From Haladaptatus halobius (lineage in GTDB: Archaea > Halobacteriota > Halobacteria > Halobacteriales > Haladaptataceae): DNA of 64,000 nucleotides. The notes below the pieces were generated by a model that saw only the letters and a list, made by a program, of their open reading frames with translations, ran no database searches and was not told the origin of the DNA. The translations under genes and the position numbers were made by a program. Each line of letters opens with the position of its first letter. Positions within the stretch are counted from its first letter, which is position 1. The stretch covers positions 806,001 to 870,000 of the forward strand of contig NZ_CP085336.1 in the NCBI RefSeq assembly GCF_020618475.1, in the 5' to 3' direction. Shown piece by piece: positions 8,478 to 18,102 of this stretch.

Positions 8478-9779
8478 TCAGTCGGACTCGCTCACGAAGA
8501 CCGTCGCGCCGTCGTCGACGTCTATCTTTTCGATTCGGCCCGCGAATCGGTAGCAGTCGCTCGCGCCGACGACGACGCCGTCGATGGTTCGCCGTCGAAC
8601 CTCGTCCGACGTTTCGACCGGGGCCGCGCCCGCCTTCGGCGCGATGCGGCCGGTGACCGAGATGCTGTATGACGCTGGTGCGTCGGGGCGACCGCCGAAG
8701 ACCGTCACCGTCTTCGGGAGATTCGCGGGGTGTTTTTTCCCACCGTCTCCGGAGTTTTCGCCGTCGTTCGACTTGCCGCCATCACCGGAGTTTCCGGAGT
8801 CTCCCCCGTCACCGGCGTTACTACCGTTTCCCGACTTTCCACCTCCTTTTGCCGCCTGCTGTGCATCGTTCGGAATGCCCGCCGGAACGGACGTGTCCGG
8901 GTTCGACCCGACCGAGGTCGTGGTGACGCTGCCCGTCGTGCCGCCCTGCACGTCGGAGTTCTTCACGGCGACGCTCCCGCCGTGGAAGCCGCCGTTGACC
9001 GCGTAGCCGGCGCCGGAACCGCCGACGCTGATGTCGCTGTTCGTTATCGGGATGTCGGCGTACCAACCCCAGAAGCCGCGGCGGTTCGGACCGTTGCGGT
9101 TCTGCGGCCCCTCGCCAGTCACTTCGATGACACTGTTTTTCATGAACGACCCCGACGTGCCGAGGCGGACGTTGGCGATGTCGCAGTCGGCGACGTAACA
9201 GCCCTCGACCTGCACGGGGCCGTTTCCTGTCGCGTGTTCGGGTACTCCCGGCCCGCTGGCGTAGATACCGTTGTTCGAGAACCGCTGGAGGTTGCAGTTC
9301 CGCACCGTCAGCGTTCCGGCGTGCTCGTCTTGCACCCAGATACCGCCGGCGTAGCCGGTTTCGCCGTCTACTTTCTCGCAGCCGTCGCCGAGATAGACGT
9401 TCTCGATGACGCCCGTGCTGTCGGCGTCGACGTTCGGCATGATCTGGTAGAAACTGCCGTCGCCGAAACCGACCGCCTTCCCGCGGAAGCCGACGTTTCG
9501 AATCGTCCAGTCGCTTCCCGTGGCGACGAGTTTCGCCTGTGCGCCGTCCGCGCTCTGGTCGATGAGCACGTTTTCGAACGTCTCGCCGCTCCCGACTTGG
9601 ATGGTTTTCGTCTCACCGGCCGAGACGGTGACGATTCGATAGTTCGCGGCGGCCGCCGTTCCGCTCGCCGCAACGCCTGCCGCCGACGCGACCGCCGCAC
9701 CTGTCAGCCGGAGATACGACCGTCGGCCGAGTAGCGATGTCTCTGATCGAGCCTTGCTTGCTGTTTCGTCGCGTGCCAT
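8478..9779 (-). CDS. Tat-exported right-handed beta-helix protein
   Basis: 433 residues. GRRSYLRLTGAAVASAAG near residues 18-36 is a twin-arginine signal. The mature part is a chain of short strand-turn repeats (NVGFRGKAVG, ENVYLGDG, VRNCNLQRFSNNGIY, VEGCYVADCDIANVRLG, VKNSDVQGG) as in parallel beta-helix proteins such as polysaccharide lyases. Residues about 305-350 form a Gly/Ser/Asn/Asp linker of repeated GDGG, GNSG and KSNDG units, followed by a separate beta domain with Arg-rich and Cys-containing segments. Probably a cell-surface or secreted carbohydrate-interacting protein; no catalytic residues can be assigned. Confidence 0.8.
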   Translation of the reverse strand: MARDETASKARSETSLLGRRSYLRLTGAAVASAAGVAASGTAAAANYRIVTVSAGETKTIQVGSGETFENVLIDQSADGAQAKLVATGSDWTIRNVGFRGKAVGFGDGSFYQIMPNVDADSTGVIENVYLGDGCEKVDGETGYAGGIWVQDEHAGTLTVRNCNLQRFSNNGIYASGPGVPEHATGNGPVQVEGCYVADCDIANVRLGTSGSFMKNSVIEVTGEGPQNRNGPNRRGFWGWYADIPITNSDISVGGSGAGYAVNGGFHGGSVAVKNSDVQGGTTGSVTTTSVGSNPDTSVPAGIPNDAQQAAKGGGKSGNGSNAGDGGDSGNSGDGGKSNDGENSGDGGKKHPANLPKTVTVFGGRPDAPASYSISVTGRIAPKAGAAPVETSDEVRRRTIDGVVVGASDCYRFAGRIEKIDVDDGATVFVSESD

Positions 9780-9863
9780 GCATCAGAAACGTCAAATCGG
9801 GCATTAATGAAACTTCTGATTTGAATTCAATGTAAGAATGGAAACTTAAGTTTCTTCGTCCGT

Positions 9864-11645
9864 CTATCGGACAGGAACGCGCTGGCCGGCGGTGGGGCGA
9901 AGCGCGTCGAGGTGCTTCTGCGCCCAGAGTTCGAGTGTCGTGACGGCCGATATCGGCTGGAGGTTGTCGACGCGTCCGGCCAAGTGATCGCGCTGGAGGT
10001 CGCGCACCGCGTTCGAATCGAAGCGGTCGCGCTCGCAGGCATCGTCCAGCAGGTCGTCGACGAACGACCGCATCGTCGAGTTGTCCCGGTACCAACGACC
10101 TATCCGACAGGTGTTCGGCCCGACGACGCGCTTTTTCACGTTGTCCGCGACGAACCCCGCCGCGTGGAGGGCGAGCGGCGAGGTCGGCGGTCGGTTCGTT
10201 CGATTGTACGGAACGCTCGCCGCGGGGCCGGTGACCCGCCGGGCCACTTCGAGTTTGAGGGGCGCGACGGCGGACGGAATCTTGCCGCGCGTGCCGGGAA
10301 TCGAACCGATTCGGTATCGCCGGTAGGGCATTCGAGCGACGTGGTTCATGAACTCGCCGTCGGCGAAGGGAACGCGCGTTCCGGCTTGGCTCCGGTAGAG
10401 GCGATTCGACCGGAAGTGCGAGTCCGCGAATATCTCCCAGAGCGCGTCGAGCGTTCGATGTTCGCGTCGGGGTTGTCTGCTCCGTTCGACCACACGGCCC
10501 AACGACTGTTTCGGCATCATGTCGAAACTGAGGAGGGACTGCACGTCAGCGGGGGACATCTGGGCTTTCTGAGCGACCAGCGCATCGACCGGCTGTTTGC
10601 TCGTCAGGTGAGAGCGATACATCACGTCGCCGAAGAACTCCCCCTGGCTGCTGCCTTCGAACAACACGTCGACCTGCCCGGACACATCGTTCAGCGCCGC
10701 GGGGAGGTTGATGAAGAACGACCACTGCAACATCCCGTCCATGATGCTCACGCCGCGGTCAATGGCGGTCACGAACTCCTCGGCGGAGTACTCACAGAAC
10801 TGGTTCGGCAATTCTAGCGATTCGGCGACGCGCTTCGCGCCGATTCGGTCTTCCTGCGTCGCCGAATTGTCGTAGGTGAACGTCTGGACGGGGCCGATCT
10901 CGTCTTTCAGGGCGGCGGCGAGCGTCCTGCTGTCGAGGCCGCCGGAGAGCCACACCCCCGCCCGGCCGTCGATGGTGTCGGCGACGTTGGAGACGACCCG
11001 CCGATAGCGCCGAACCGCCTCGTCGACGTACCCCTCCTGCGAGGCGATGCCGAAGTCAGGTTCCCAGTAGCGACGCGTCTCGACGTTGCCGTCCTCGAAT
11101 CGGAGGTAGGAAGCGGGGCGAAGCGAGCGAATGTCGTTCACGAGCGTCTTCCGACCGAAGACGTGGCCCATGAACAGCATATCGCTCACCGCCCGGTCGT
11201 CCATCCGCGGGTCGGGGAGTTGGGTGACGAGGGATTTGAGTTCGCTTCCGAACAGAAAGCCGTGAACCGTCGAGTAGTAACAGGGTCGCGTCCCGAGTTT
11301 GTCGCACGCGACGACGGTGGACGTTCGGTCGGAGGTCGCGAGCAGGAACGGTCCGCTGAGTTCCGGAAGGACTCGGTCGGGGTCGTCGAGCATTCGCTCG
11401 AATATTTCGGCGGTCGAAAGCCCCAGGTCCGCGCGGTTCGACACCACGCCGTGGAGCACGCCGACCTTCCCATCGTCCTGCCACGTCGTCCATCCGTTTC
11501 GGTCTCTCTCTCCGTGATGGACGAGGCCGATTCGGCACTCTCCCGCCGACAGTTCAGCGGTCTCGTACCACGACTCGTCGTCCATCGCGTCGAACATCTC
11601 GCCGAGCGCTCGACTGCTAACAGTACCACCAGTTACGCCGGGCAT
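9864..11645 (-). CDS. asparagine synthase-like protein
   Basis: 593 residues. The N-terminal half resembles the glutaminase (Ntn) fold of AsnB (GVLHGVVSNRADL, LFGSELKSLV), and the C-terminal half has the ATP pyrophosphatase loop SGGLDSRTLAAAL near residue 235. AsnB needs a Cys at position 2 for glutamine hydrolysis; here the protein starts MPGVTGG, so it lacks that nucleophile and would have to use ammonia or act as an amide-bond-forming enzyme. In haloarchaea such proteins often occur in surface polysaccharide loci, but no such cluster is adjacent. Confidence 0.8.
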   Translation of the reverse strand: MPGVTGGTVSSRALGEMFDAMDDESWYETAELSAGECRIGLVHHGERDRNGWTTWQDDGKVGVLHGVVSNRADLGLSTAEIFERMLDDPDRVLPELSGPFLLATSDRTSTVVACDKLGTRPCYYSTVHGFLFGSELKSLVTQLPDPRMDDRAVSDMLFMGHVFGRKTLVNDIRSLRPASYLRFEDGNVETRRYWEPDFGIASQEGYVDEAVRRYRRVVSNVADTIDGRAGVWLSGGLDSRTLAAALKDEIGPVQTFTYDNSATQEDRIGAKRVAESLELPNQFCEYSAEEFVTAIDRGVSIMDGMLQWSFFINLPAALNDVSGQVDVLFEGSSQGEFFGDVMYRSHLTSKQPVDALVAQKAQMSPADVQSLLSFDMMPKQSLGRVVERSRQPRREHRTLDALWEIFADSHFRSNRLYRSQAGTRVPFADGEFMNHVARMPYRRYRIGSIPGTRGKIPSAVAPLKLEVARRVTGPAASVPYNRTNRPPTSPLALHAAGFVADNVKKRVVGPNTCRIGRWYRDNSTMRSFVDDLLDDACERDRFDSNAVRDLQRDHLAGRVDNLQPISAVTTLELWAQKHLDALRPTAGQRVPVR

Positions 11646-11771
11646 AGCTCAGACGTTCACGACCGCCTATATTGTTATGTGACGCCTTCGGCGGAATTAG
11701 GCGGCTTTTGCCGCGCGTAGTAAGGGAGGAAAAACCGATTTGGGGACGCCTACCTCGCGTCAAGTCTGAAG

Positions 11772-12325
11772 CTAGTTTTCGGCGACCGCGCCGCAGGTCG
11801 CGCCGTCCACGACGAAGACGGCGGTCTTCGCCAGTCCGTAGAGGACACCGCCGGCCACGAATCCGGAGCCGAACTCGGCGTTGTCGACGACTTTGAGCAG
11901 GCCAAAGGCGCGCTCGCGGTCGGTTCGAGGCGTCAGGTCGGCGAGCATGGCCTGACTTGCGGGCGGGAACAGGCCGAGGGTGAGGCCCGCCGCGGCGGCG
12001 ACGACGACGAACTCCGGGGCGGTTCGCACCAGCGCGAGGCTGCGAGAGCCGGGAACGAGAGCGCCATGCTCGCAGCCATCACCGGTTTTCTGCCGAATCG
12101 GTCGACGAGGTAGCCGCCGACGGCATTTCCAACCGCGGTGGCGACGTTGTTCGCCAACAGGCCGATTCCGACCAGCGTGAAGGGGATGCCGACCTCGCCG
12201 TAGAAGTAGAGTGTGGCGAAGGGGTAGACGACGCCGGAGCCGAAGAGGTAGATGAACTGCCCGACCGCGACGACGTAGACGGCGCGAGGGAACCCACAAA
12301 AGTCGTCGAACACGTCCGACGACAC
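11772..12325 (-). pseudogene. truncated, frameshifted MFS transporter
   Basis: From GTG 12325 the first frame gives a classic MFS start: AVYVVAVGQFIYLFGSG (helix 1), helices 2-3 and the loop motif GYLVDRFGRKPVM. It loses sense at about 12050, and the neighbouring frame continues with VVVAAAAGLTLGLFPPAS, LTPRTDRERAFGLLKVVDN and GGVLYGLAKTAVFVVDG, stopping at 11772. One indel therefore separates helices 1-3 from 4-6. The product ends after about 184 codons, half of a normal ~400-residue MFS protein, and no C-terminal half is found downstream, so it is a remnant even if the frameshift is an error. Confidence 0.8.
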
Positions 12326-12409
12326 GCAGGCCGTCCCGAAAAAGCACCGATTGGCCGTAAGGCGTGCCGGGTTCCGGAGGTTCTTGGTAGCCCGGCGGGA
12401 GGGAAGAGT

Positions 12410-13728
12410 ATGTCACGGATACCCGAATCGGTCGTCGGAGACGCCTACACGAGCGTGGAATCGTGGGAGACGCTCGAATCGCTCGTCGCGGTTCGAAACC
12501 GGATGGCGGGACAGGGGGGCGAAGCCGAGGGCGCGCGAGTGGTCGCGCCTTTGAGCGTGCGGGCGCACGCGAAGTCGAGATAAACGAGTTCGAGATTCCC
12601 GGTTGGTGGCGCGGGTCGTCGTCGCTCGCCGTCGGCGACGAGACGCTCACCGCACCCCACGAGGTCATCGCGCTCCCCGGCACGCCGAGCGGGGATGCGA
12701 CCGGCGAACTCGTGGACGTGGGCTACGGTCTCCCGGAGGACTTCGAGGAGCGCGACCTCAAATGGAAGATAGCGGTGGCGTCCAGCGAGACACCGGAGGG
12801 GCACGACCGCTGGATCCACCGGATGGAGAAGTACGCCGGGGCAGCGGACGTCGGGGCGGTCGGCTTCGTCTTCCGAAACCACGTCGAAGGCTGCCTCCCG
12901 CCGACCGGCGAAGTCGGCTACCACAACCGCCCCGGGCCGATTCCGGCGGTCGGCGTCTCGGCCGAGATCGGCGCTCGCTTGCGCCGGGAGTGCGAGGGCG
13001 AGTCGGCGACCCTCTCGGTCGACTGTCGGAACGAACTAACGAACTCGCGGAACGTCGAGGCAATCGTCGGCCCCGACACCGACGACGAGGTGCTGGTCAC
13101 CGCGCACGTGGACGCCCACGACATCAGCGAGGGGGCGAACGACAACGGGGCGGGAAGCGCGCTCGTCGCCGAAATCGGGCGACTGCTCGGCCAAGTGGAA
13201 CTCGATAGGCGCGTCCGACTCGTCACGTTTGGATCGGAGGAGATCGGCCTGTACGGGGCCTATCACTGGGCCGAGACGCACGACCTGGATTCGGTGAAAT
13301 GCGTCGTCAACATCGACGGGGCGGGGAACTCCCGAAACCTCGGCGTCGGCACGAACGGCTTCGAGGAACTCGGCGAGGCGTTCGAGGAGGTGACCGACAA
13401 CCTGCGCGTCCCGCTTTCGACGCGCGATGGAATCAGCCCGCACGGCGACCAGTGGGCGTTCGTCCAGGAGGGCGTCCCGGCGGTCATGGCCTACTCGCGC
13501 TCGGAGGGAAGCGGGCGCGGGTAGGGCCACACCCACGCCGACACGCTGGACAAACTGGACATCCGCGACCTACGAGCGTTGGCGCTCGTGCTGACGAACG
13601 TCGTGGTCGCGCTGGCGGAGGACGGACGCGAGATTCCGCACAAATCGCGGGAAGATATCAAAGACGAGATCGACGAGGGCTACGTCGAAGAGTTGAAGAT
13701 TGGGGGACGGTGGCCCTACGACGAGTAA
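12410..13728 (+). pseudogene. M28 family metallopeptidase with frameshift and in-frame TAG
   Basis: ATG 12410 opens a natural N-terminus ending NRMAGQGGEAEGARVVA. The frame then breaks at about 12543-12549, and the adjacent frame resumes with AFERAGAREVEINEFEIP. The peptidase core shows the M28 zinc ligands: TAHVDAHD, GANDNGAG, GSEEIGLYGA and VNIDGAG. After SGRG an in-frame TAG (13522-13524) sits where family members have Trp; the frame continues GHTHADTLDKLD, which includes the last metal-binding His, to TAA at 13728. Without readthrough the enzyme would lack that His. A PA-type insert is present between residues about 95 and 180. Confidence 0.85.
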
Positions 13729-13783
13729 CCGGACACCGGTGGCCGCCGTGATTCCTTTGAGTCGTCGTCCACTACGGACCCGT

Positions 13784-13957
13784 ATGTCGAACACAGTGAA
13801 TCTCACCGACGACGAACTCAGACAACTCGTTTCGATACTTTCGGAGTATCAGATGCGAACCGGGGAAGACCTCGAAGACCTCGTCGAGAAGTTCAAGGCA
13901 CACCAACGAGACCCGGAATCCGTGTACTCGACCTCGCTGGAACCGCCCGACCGATAG
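13784..13957 (+). CDS. small helical protein
   Basis: 57 residues from ATG 13784. The sequence MSNTVNLTDDELRQLVSILS then EYQMRTGEDLEDLVEKF is amphipathic and probably forms two helices. It starts 55 bases after the end of the M28 remnant and converges with the DUF6789-type gene. No family recognised; small helical proteins like this are common in haloarchaea. Confidence 0.65.
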   Translation: MSNTVNLTDDELRQLVSILSEYQMRTGEDLEDLVEKFKAHQRDPESVYSTSLEPPDR

Positions 13958-13990
13958 CGGGGGAGTCCGCCGGATGCGCACGGGGACGAC

Positions 13991-14518
13991 TCACACCAAC
14001 GTCGTCGGGCGCTTCGAGAGATAGTCGAACACGGCACCGAGCGCGAAGCCGTAGGCGAAGTGGCTAAGCAGCGTGAGCACGAGGTAGAGGGCGAACGCCA
14101 TTCCCGCGTAGCCCTCGTAGAACGCCAGCGAGAAGCCTGTCCAGAGGACGAAGCCATAGGGAATACCTTTGGTGGCGTACTTCTCGCCCGGCAGATACGA
14201 CCCGATGGAGGCGAACAGGAGGGGCCACGTTATCATCCCGCCCGCGAGGAAGATGAGGTACCCGATTGCCGCCGGATTCGCGGGGTAGAGCGCCCCTGCT
14301 CCGGTGAGGTCGGCGAGCACGACGAACGAATTGAGATCGAACACGTTGATGCTTGCGGCGACGATGAGCACGGCGGTCATGACTGCGGTGCCGACCAACC
14401 CGCCGACGGCACCGATGAACCCGTCTACGACGATTCCGGTGAGACTGTCGAAGTCCGGCTCTGCGACATCTTCACTAACGTCGACATCAACGACGGTTTG
14501 TGTGTCATTATCTGCCAT
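13991..14518 (-). CDS. DUF6789-type membrane protein, oxidase-associated (copy 1)
   Basis: 175 residues. After an acidic cytoplasmic start (MADNDTQTVVDVD) there are about four hydrophobic helices: VVDGFIGAVGGLVGTAVMTA, AAIGYLIFLAGGMITWPLLF, GFVLWTGFSLAFYE and FALYLVLTLLSHFAYGFALG. A paralogue lies at 24151-24627 beside the second oxidase subunit I; both end in the same Ala/Tyr-Gly-x-x-Leu-Gly pattern. It is divergent from coxB with 91 bases between, so the two may share control. Known only as an uncharacterised haloarchaeal family; a role with cytochrome oxidase is inferred from location. Confidence 0.8.
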   Translation of the reverse strand: MADNDTQTVVDVDVSEDVAEPDFDSLTGIVVDGFIGAVGGLVGTAVMTAVLIVAASINVFDLNSFVVLADLTGAGALYPANPAAIGYLIFLAGGMITWPLLFASIGSYLPGEKYATKGIPYGFVLWTGFSLAFYEGYAGMAFALYLVLTLLSHFAYGFALGAVFDYLSKRPTTLV

Positions 14519-14528
14519 GATGGTTCAT

Positions 14529-14543
14529 ACCACGTGAAGTGGT
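14529..14543. promoter_or_regulatory. inverted repeat between TATA and start of the DUF6789-type gene
   Basis: ACCAC-GTGAA-GTGGT, two perfect 5-base arms with a 5-base spacer. It lies between a TATA-like element on the minus strand (14543-14548 as TAAAAA on the plus strand) and the ATG at 14518, so a bound repressor would block transcription of that gene. A related half-site (CCACT-AAGTG) is seen at 14574-14583, nearer coxB. Confidence 0.4.
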
Positions 14544-14609
14544 AAAAACGTTCCCGATCCCCAATTTCCGAAACCACTAAGTGAATAGAAAATCATTAAA
14601 GTTAAAGAG

Positions 14610-15398
14610 ATGGCAGGGTACATCCGATTATTCCCCCTGCAAGGTGAAGCGGATGGATTGATCCCCCGTGGAACACGAGCAGAGGTATTCCAGCAGATCT
14701 TCGATGTATTCCTCGTGCTCGGCGTACTCGTCGGTGTCGTCGTCATCGGGTATATGGTGTACACCGCGTACAAATACCGAGATGGCAACGGCTCTCGTGA
14801 GTTCACGCCCCCTACCCTCGGTGAACTTCCGAGCGGAAGCGAAGGCGGGCAAAAACTGGCGTACTCCTTCTCGCTAAGTGCCATCATCGTCATCTCGCTC
14901 GTCCTCTGGACGTACGGCACGCTCCTCTACGTCGAAGGCGACCCGGCAGCGGAAAACCCGGACGCGCTGGAGGTGGAAGTCGTCGGCTCCCAGTTCAGTT
15001 GGACGTTCGTCTATCCGAACGGCCACGAGAGCGACACGCTTCGAGTGCCACAGGGGAAGGAGGTGAAGCTGACCGTCACTTCGACCGACGTGTTCCACAC
15101 GTTCGGCGTCCCCGAGCTACGGGTAAAGACGGACGCGATACCGGGCCAGCAAACCGACACGTGGTTCATCGGCGACGAGACGGGAACCTACGAAGCTCGG
15201 TGTTTCGAACTCTGTGGGGCGGGCCACTCCTACATGACCGCGGAGGTGGTCGTGATGGAACCGAGCGAGTACCAGGCGTGGTACGCCAACACGAGCAACT
15301 CGACCAGTAACGCGACGACCTCCGGTAACACCACGACGAACGACTCGACCACTACGACGAACAACTCGACGACCACCACTGCAACCACGACACCATGA
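14610..15398 (+). CDS. coxB: cytochrome c oxidase subunit II
   Basis: 262 residues. Two transmembrane helices (about 28-52 and 85-107) anchor an extracellular cupredoxin domain. The binuclear copper A site is complete: His163 ([10 protein letters not shown]), then Cys198, Glu200, Cys202, His206 and Met209 in [12 protein letters not shown]. After residue 225 comes a low-complexity Thr/Ser/Asn tail with several N-x-S/T sequons, likely glycosylated surface-exposed sequence. It accepts electrons from a reduced carrier (a halocyanin in haloarchaea) and passes them to heme a. The stop overlaps the coxA/C start by four bases (ATGA). Confidence 0.95.
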   Translation: MAGYIRLFPLQGEADGLIPRGTRAEVFQQIFDVFLVLGVLVGVVVIGYMVYTAYKYRDGNGSREFTPPTLGELPSGSEGGQKLAYSFSLSAIIVISLVLWTYGTLLYVEGDPAAENPDALEVEVVGSQFSWTFVYPNGHESDTLRVPQGKEVKLTVTSTDVFHTFGVPELRVKTDAIPGQQTDTWFIGDETGTYEARCFELCGAGHSYMTAEVVVMEPSEYQAWYANTSNSTSNATTSGNTTTNDSTTTTNNSTTTTATTTP

Positions 15399-17839
15399 CC
15401 GACGAAACCCACCACAGCGCGTTTCCGCCGACCAGTTCCGTCCGACGGTGGCTCGTCACGACGAACCACAAGGACGTGGGAATCCTCTACACCATCACCG
15501 CGCTGTTCTTCCTCGTCTTCGGCGGGGTGTTGGCACTCCTGATGCGAATGCAGTTGTGGACGCCAGGGACGGGCGTTCTCTCCGAGATTTCGTACAATCA
15601 GGCCGTCTCCACGCACGGTCTCATCATGATCTTCTGGTTCCTCTCGCCGTTCGCGTTCGGGTTCGCCAACTACGTCGTTCCCTTACAGCTCGGCGCGAAA
15701 GACCTCGCGTTTCCGCGCCTCAACGCGCTGTCGTACTGGCTCTATCTCTTCTCCGGACTCCTCCTCGGCGTCTCGTTCTTCCAGGGCGGAAGCTTGGCAG
15801 GTGGCTGGACGATGTACGCCCCCCTCAACCTCCCCGTCTACACGCCGGACGTCGGGGCGTCGACCGCGATACTCGCGCTGATCCTGTTCGTCGCCTCGGT
15901 CACTGTCTCGTCGGTCAACTTCCTGACGACGATGCACCGGATGCGCGCCGAGGGGATGACGCTCTGGAAGATGCCCCTGTTCTCGTGGACGATTCTGCTC
16001 ACCGTCTGGATGATGCTCTTCGCGTTCGCCGCACTGCTGGCGGCGCTGCTCATCCTCGCCTCCGACCGCCTCATCGGAACGACCTACTTCACGGCGGACG
16101 CCGGAGGGTCGATACTGTGGGCGCACCTCTTCTGGTTCTTCGGCCACCCCGAGGTGTACATCGTCTTCTTCCCGGCGGTCGGCGTGATGGCCGAGACGTT
16201 CCAGACGTTCACCGGTCGGAGACTCGTCGGGCGCAAGTGGTTCATCCTGGCGATGATCCTCGTGGCGCTCCAGAGCTTCATGGTCTGGATGCACCACATG
16301 TTCCTGACGAGCATCAACCTCCAGATCAAGACGCTGTTCATGGCGACGACGATCGGTATCTCGCTTCCGTTCGACCTGATGGTGTTCGCGCTCATCTATA
16401 CGATGATAAAGGGACGGGTGCGATTCACGACGCCCTTCCTCTTCTCGTTCGGCGCGCTACTGCTGTTCATCATCGGCGGCATCACGGGCGTCTTCCTCGG
16501 TGCGGTCGTGCTGGATTACGAGTTCCGGGGAACCTACTGGGTGGTCGCGCACTTCCACTACGTGATGGTCGGCGGCGTGACCGCCCTCGTCGGTGGGTTG
16601 TACTACTGGTTCCCGAAGATGTCGGGGAAGATGTACGACGAGTTCCTCGGGAAGGTTCACTTCGCGCTGTACTTCGTTGGCTTCAACCTCCTCTACTTCC
16701 CGATGTTCATCGTCTGGGAGACGCCGCGCCGTGATTTCGTCTACGACGCAGCCTTCATCCCGTGGCACCGCCTCGCCACCGTGGGCGCGTTCGTTCTGGG
16801 CGTCTCGTTCCTCGTGATGTTCTACAACCTCTCGAAGAGTCTCGTCTCCGGCGACGCCGCGGACGATAATCCGTGGGCGTACTCGACCACGACCGAGTGG
16901 GCGATTCCCTCGCCGCCGCCGCTCGAAAACTTCCCCGGGATTCCGAGTTTTTCCGGCGGGTCGCTCCGGTTCGAACCGAGCGTGGCGGACGGCGGCGAGG
17001 GACGCGCGGCCGTCCAAGCCTCGACGGAAGTCCAGCCCGACGGGGGTGCGACAGGTGTCGGGCACACCGAAGATCACGCGAGCATCTGGCCGTTCGTCGT
17101 CGGCGTCGGGGCGTTTATCACGTTCTTCGGCCTGTCCGGGTTCAAACAGGGCCAACTCGCCGGCGGGATGGCTGGTACCGCCTACCTATTCGCGCTCGGC
17201 GGGGGGTTCGCGCTCGGGACGTTCGCGCTCGTCTCGATGGCCCGCGAGCGATTCCACGTGGCCGAAGGCCCGTTCGGCGAGAGTTGGCCCTTCGCCGGCG
17301 TGGAGAACACGAAGCTCGGAATGTGGATATTCCTCGCCTCGGATGTGGTGTTGTTCGGCGCGTTCATCGGGTCGTACGTCTTCATCCGGGTGGCTCACGG
17401 CTGGGTCGAGTGGCATCCGGTTCCGCACGACCCGCTACCCGGACTCGTCAACACTTATCTCCTGTTGACGAGCAGTTTCAGCGTCGTGTTGGCGCTCGTG
17501 GCGGCGGAACGCCGGAGCAGGCGCGGACTCGTGGCGAGCCTCGTCGTCACGTTCGTCCTCGGCGTCGCCTTCCTCGTGAACAAGGCGCTCGAGTGGCAAG
17601 AGCTGTTCCACGAGGGACAGACACTCTCGGCGAACGTCCAGACCTCGACGTTCTATCTGACGACCGGACTGCACGCGGCGCACGTCATCGTCGGCCTATT
17701 CATCGTGCTGTACCTCGTCGCGCGGGCGTGGCGCGGGGCGTATCTGGACGACGAACGACCGGTCGAGTACTTCGGGCTGTACTGGCACTTCGTGGACATC
17801 GTCTGGCTGTTCCTCTTCCCGCTGTTCTACATCCTGTAA
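15395..17839 (+). CDS. coxA: cytochrome c oxidase subunit I+III fusion
   Basis: 814 residues. The subunit I part (to about 500) has [10 protein letters not shown] (heme a His), [12 protein letters not shown] (copper B His cross-linked to Tyr, with the Glu of A1-type oxidases), MHHMFLTS (copper B) and [12 protein letters not shown] (heme a3 and heme a His). A polar linker (about 505-565, Gly/Pro/Asp-rich) joins it to a subunit III part with helices ending LFPLFYIL. It reduces oxygen to water and pumps protons across the membrane. Fused I+III subunits are known in archaea and some bacteria. Translation is coupled to coxB by a four-base overlap. Confidence 0.95.
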   Translation: MTDETHHSAFPPTSSVRRWLVTTNHKDVGILYTITALFFLVFGGVLALLMRMQLWTPGTGVLSEISYNQAVSTHGLIMIFWFLSPFAFGFANYVVPLQLGAKDLAFPRLNALSYWLYLFSGLLLGVSFFQGGSLAGGWTMYAPLNLPVYTPDVGASTAILALILFVASVTVSSVNFLTTMHRMRAEGMTLWKMPLFSWTILLTVWMMLFAFAALLAALLILASDRLIGTTYFTADAGGSILWAHLFWFFGHPEVYIVFFPAVGVMAETFQTFTGRRLVGRKWFILAMILVALQSFMVWMHHMFLTSINLQIKTLFMATTIGISLPFDLMVFALIYTMIKGRVRFTTPFLFSFGALLLFIIGGITGVFLGAVVLDYEFRGTYWVVAHFHYVMVGGVTALVGGLYYWFPKMSGKMYDEFLGKVHFALYFVGFNLLYFPMFIVWETPRRDFVYDAAFIPWHRLATVGAFVLGVSFLVMFYNLSKSLVSGDAADDNPWAYSTTTEWAIPSPPPLENFPGIPSFSGGSLRFEPSVADGGEGRAAVQASTEVQPDGGATGVGHTEDHASIWPFVVGVGAFITFFGLSGFKQGQLAGGMAGTAYLFALGGGFALGTFALVSMARERFHVAEGPFGESWPFAGVENTKLGMWIFLASDVVLFGAFIGSYVFIRVAHGWVEWHPVPHDPLPGLVNTYLLLTSSFSVVLALVAAERRSRRGLVASLVVTFVLGVAFLVNKALEWQELFHEGQTLSANVQTSTFYLTTGLHAAHVIVGLFIVLYLVARAWRGAYLDDERPVEYFGLYWHFVDIVWLFLFPLFYIL

Positions 17840-17841
17840 CC

Positions 17842-18102
17842 ATGACAAAGACCAAACTGTACACGGCGATTTACGTCCTCCTGTTCGTGATGGCGACGGC
17901 GCAGGTGCTCGTCGAGTTCGCAAACGTACCGTACTGGACCGGCTTCGCGGCCATCATCGCGCTGTCGTTCGTGAAGGCGCTGTTCGTCGCAGGGTACTAC
18001 CAGCATCTCAGATACGAACCGCGATCTATCGCGTTCGTCGTACTCGGGGGGCTGCTCGCCGCGCTCGCGCTGACTCTCGCGGCGTCCTATTCTATCCTCT
18101 AG
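17842..18102 (+). CDS. cytochrome c oxidase subunit IV-like protein
   Basis: 86 residues with three hydrophobic helices: about 7-28, 35-52 and 60-84. The second contains ALSFVKALFVAGYYQHLRYE, the K-A-x-F-V-x-x-x-Y-Q-H-L motif of bacterial and archaeal subunit IV (CyoD/CtaF-type) proteins. It begins two bases after the stop of the subunit I+III gene, completing a coxB-coxAC-subunit IV operon. Subunit IV stabilises the oxidase and has no redox centre. The last four bases overlap the convergent membrane protein gene. Confidence 0.9.
   Translation: MTKTKLYTAIYVLLFVMATAQVLVEFANVPYWTGFAAIIALSFVKALFVAGYYQHLRYEPRSIAFVVLGGLLAALALTLAASYSIL

Noticed and set aside
8660..8860. GDGG-type repeat as a mobile repeat
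   Set aside because: It is an in-frame Gly/Ser/Asn/Asp linker of the beta-helix protein.
15308..15392. Thr/Asn tandem repeat as a DNA repeat or CRISPR-like array
   Set aside because: It is in frame in coxB and encodes the low-complexity tail; units are irregular and no spacers exist.
14820..17160. Long minus-strand frames under the oxidase genes
   Set aside because: They are antisense to conserved coxB/coxAC, have shadow composition and no start or family signal.
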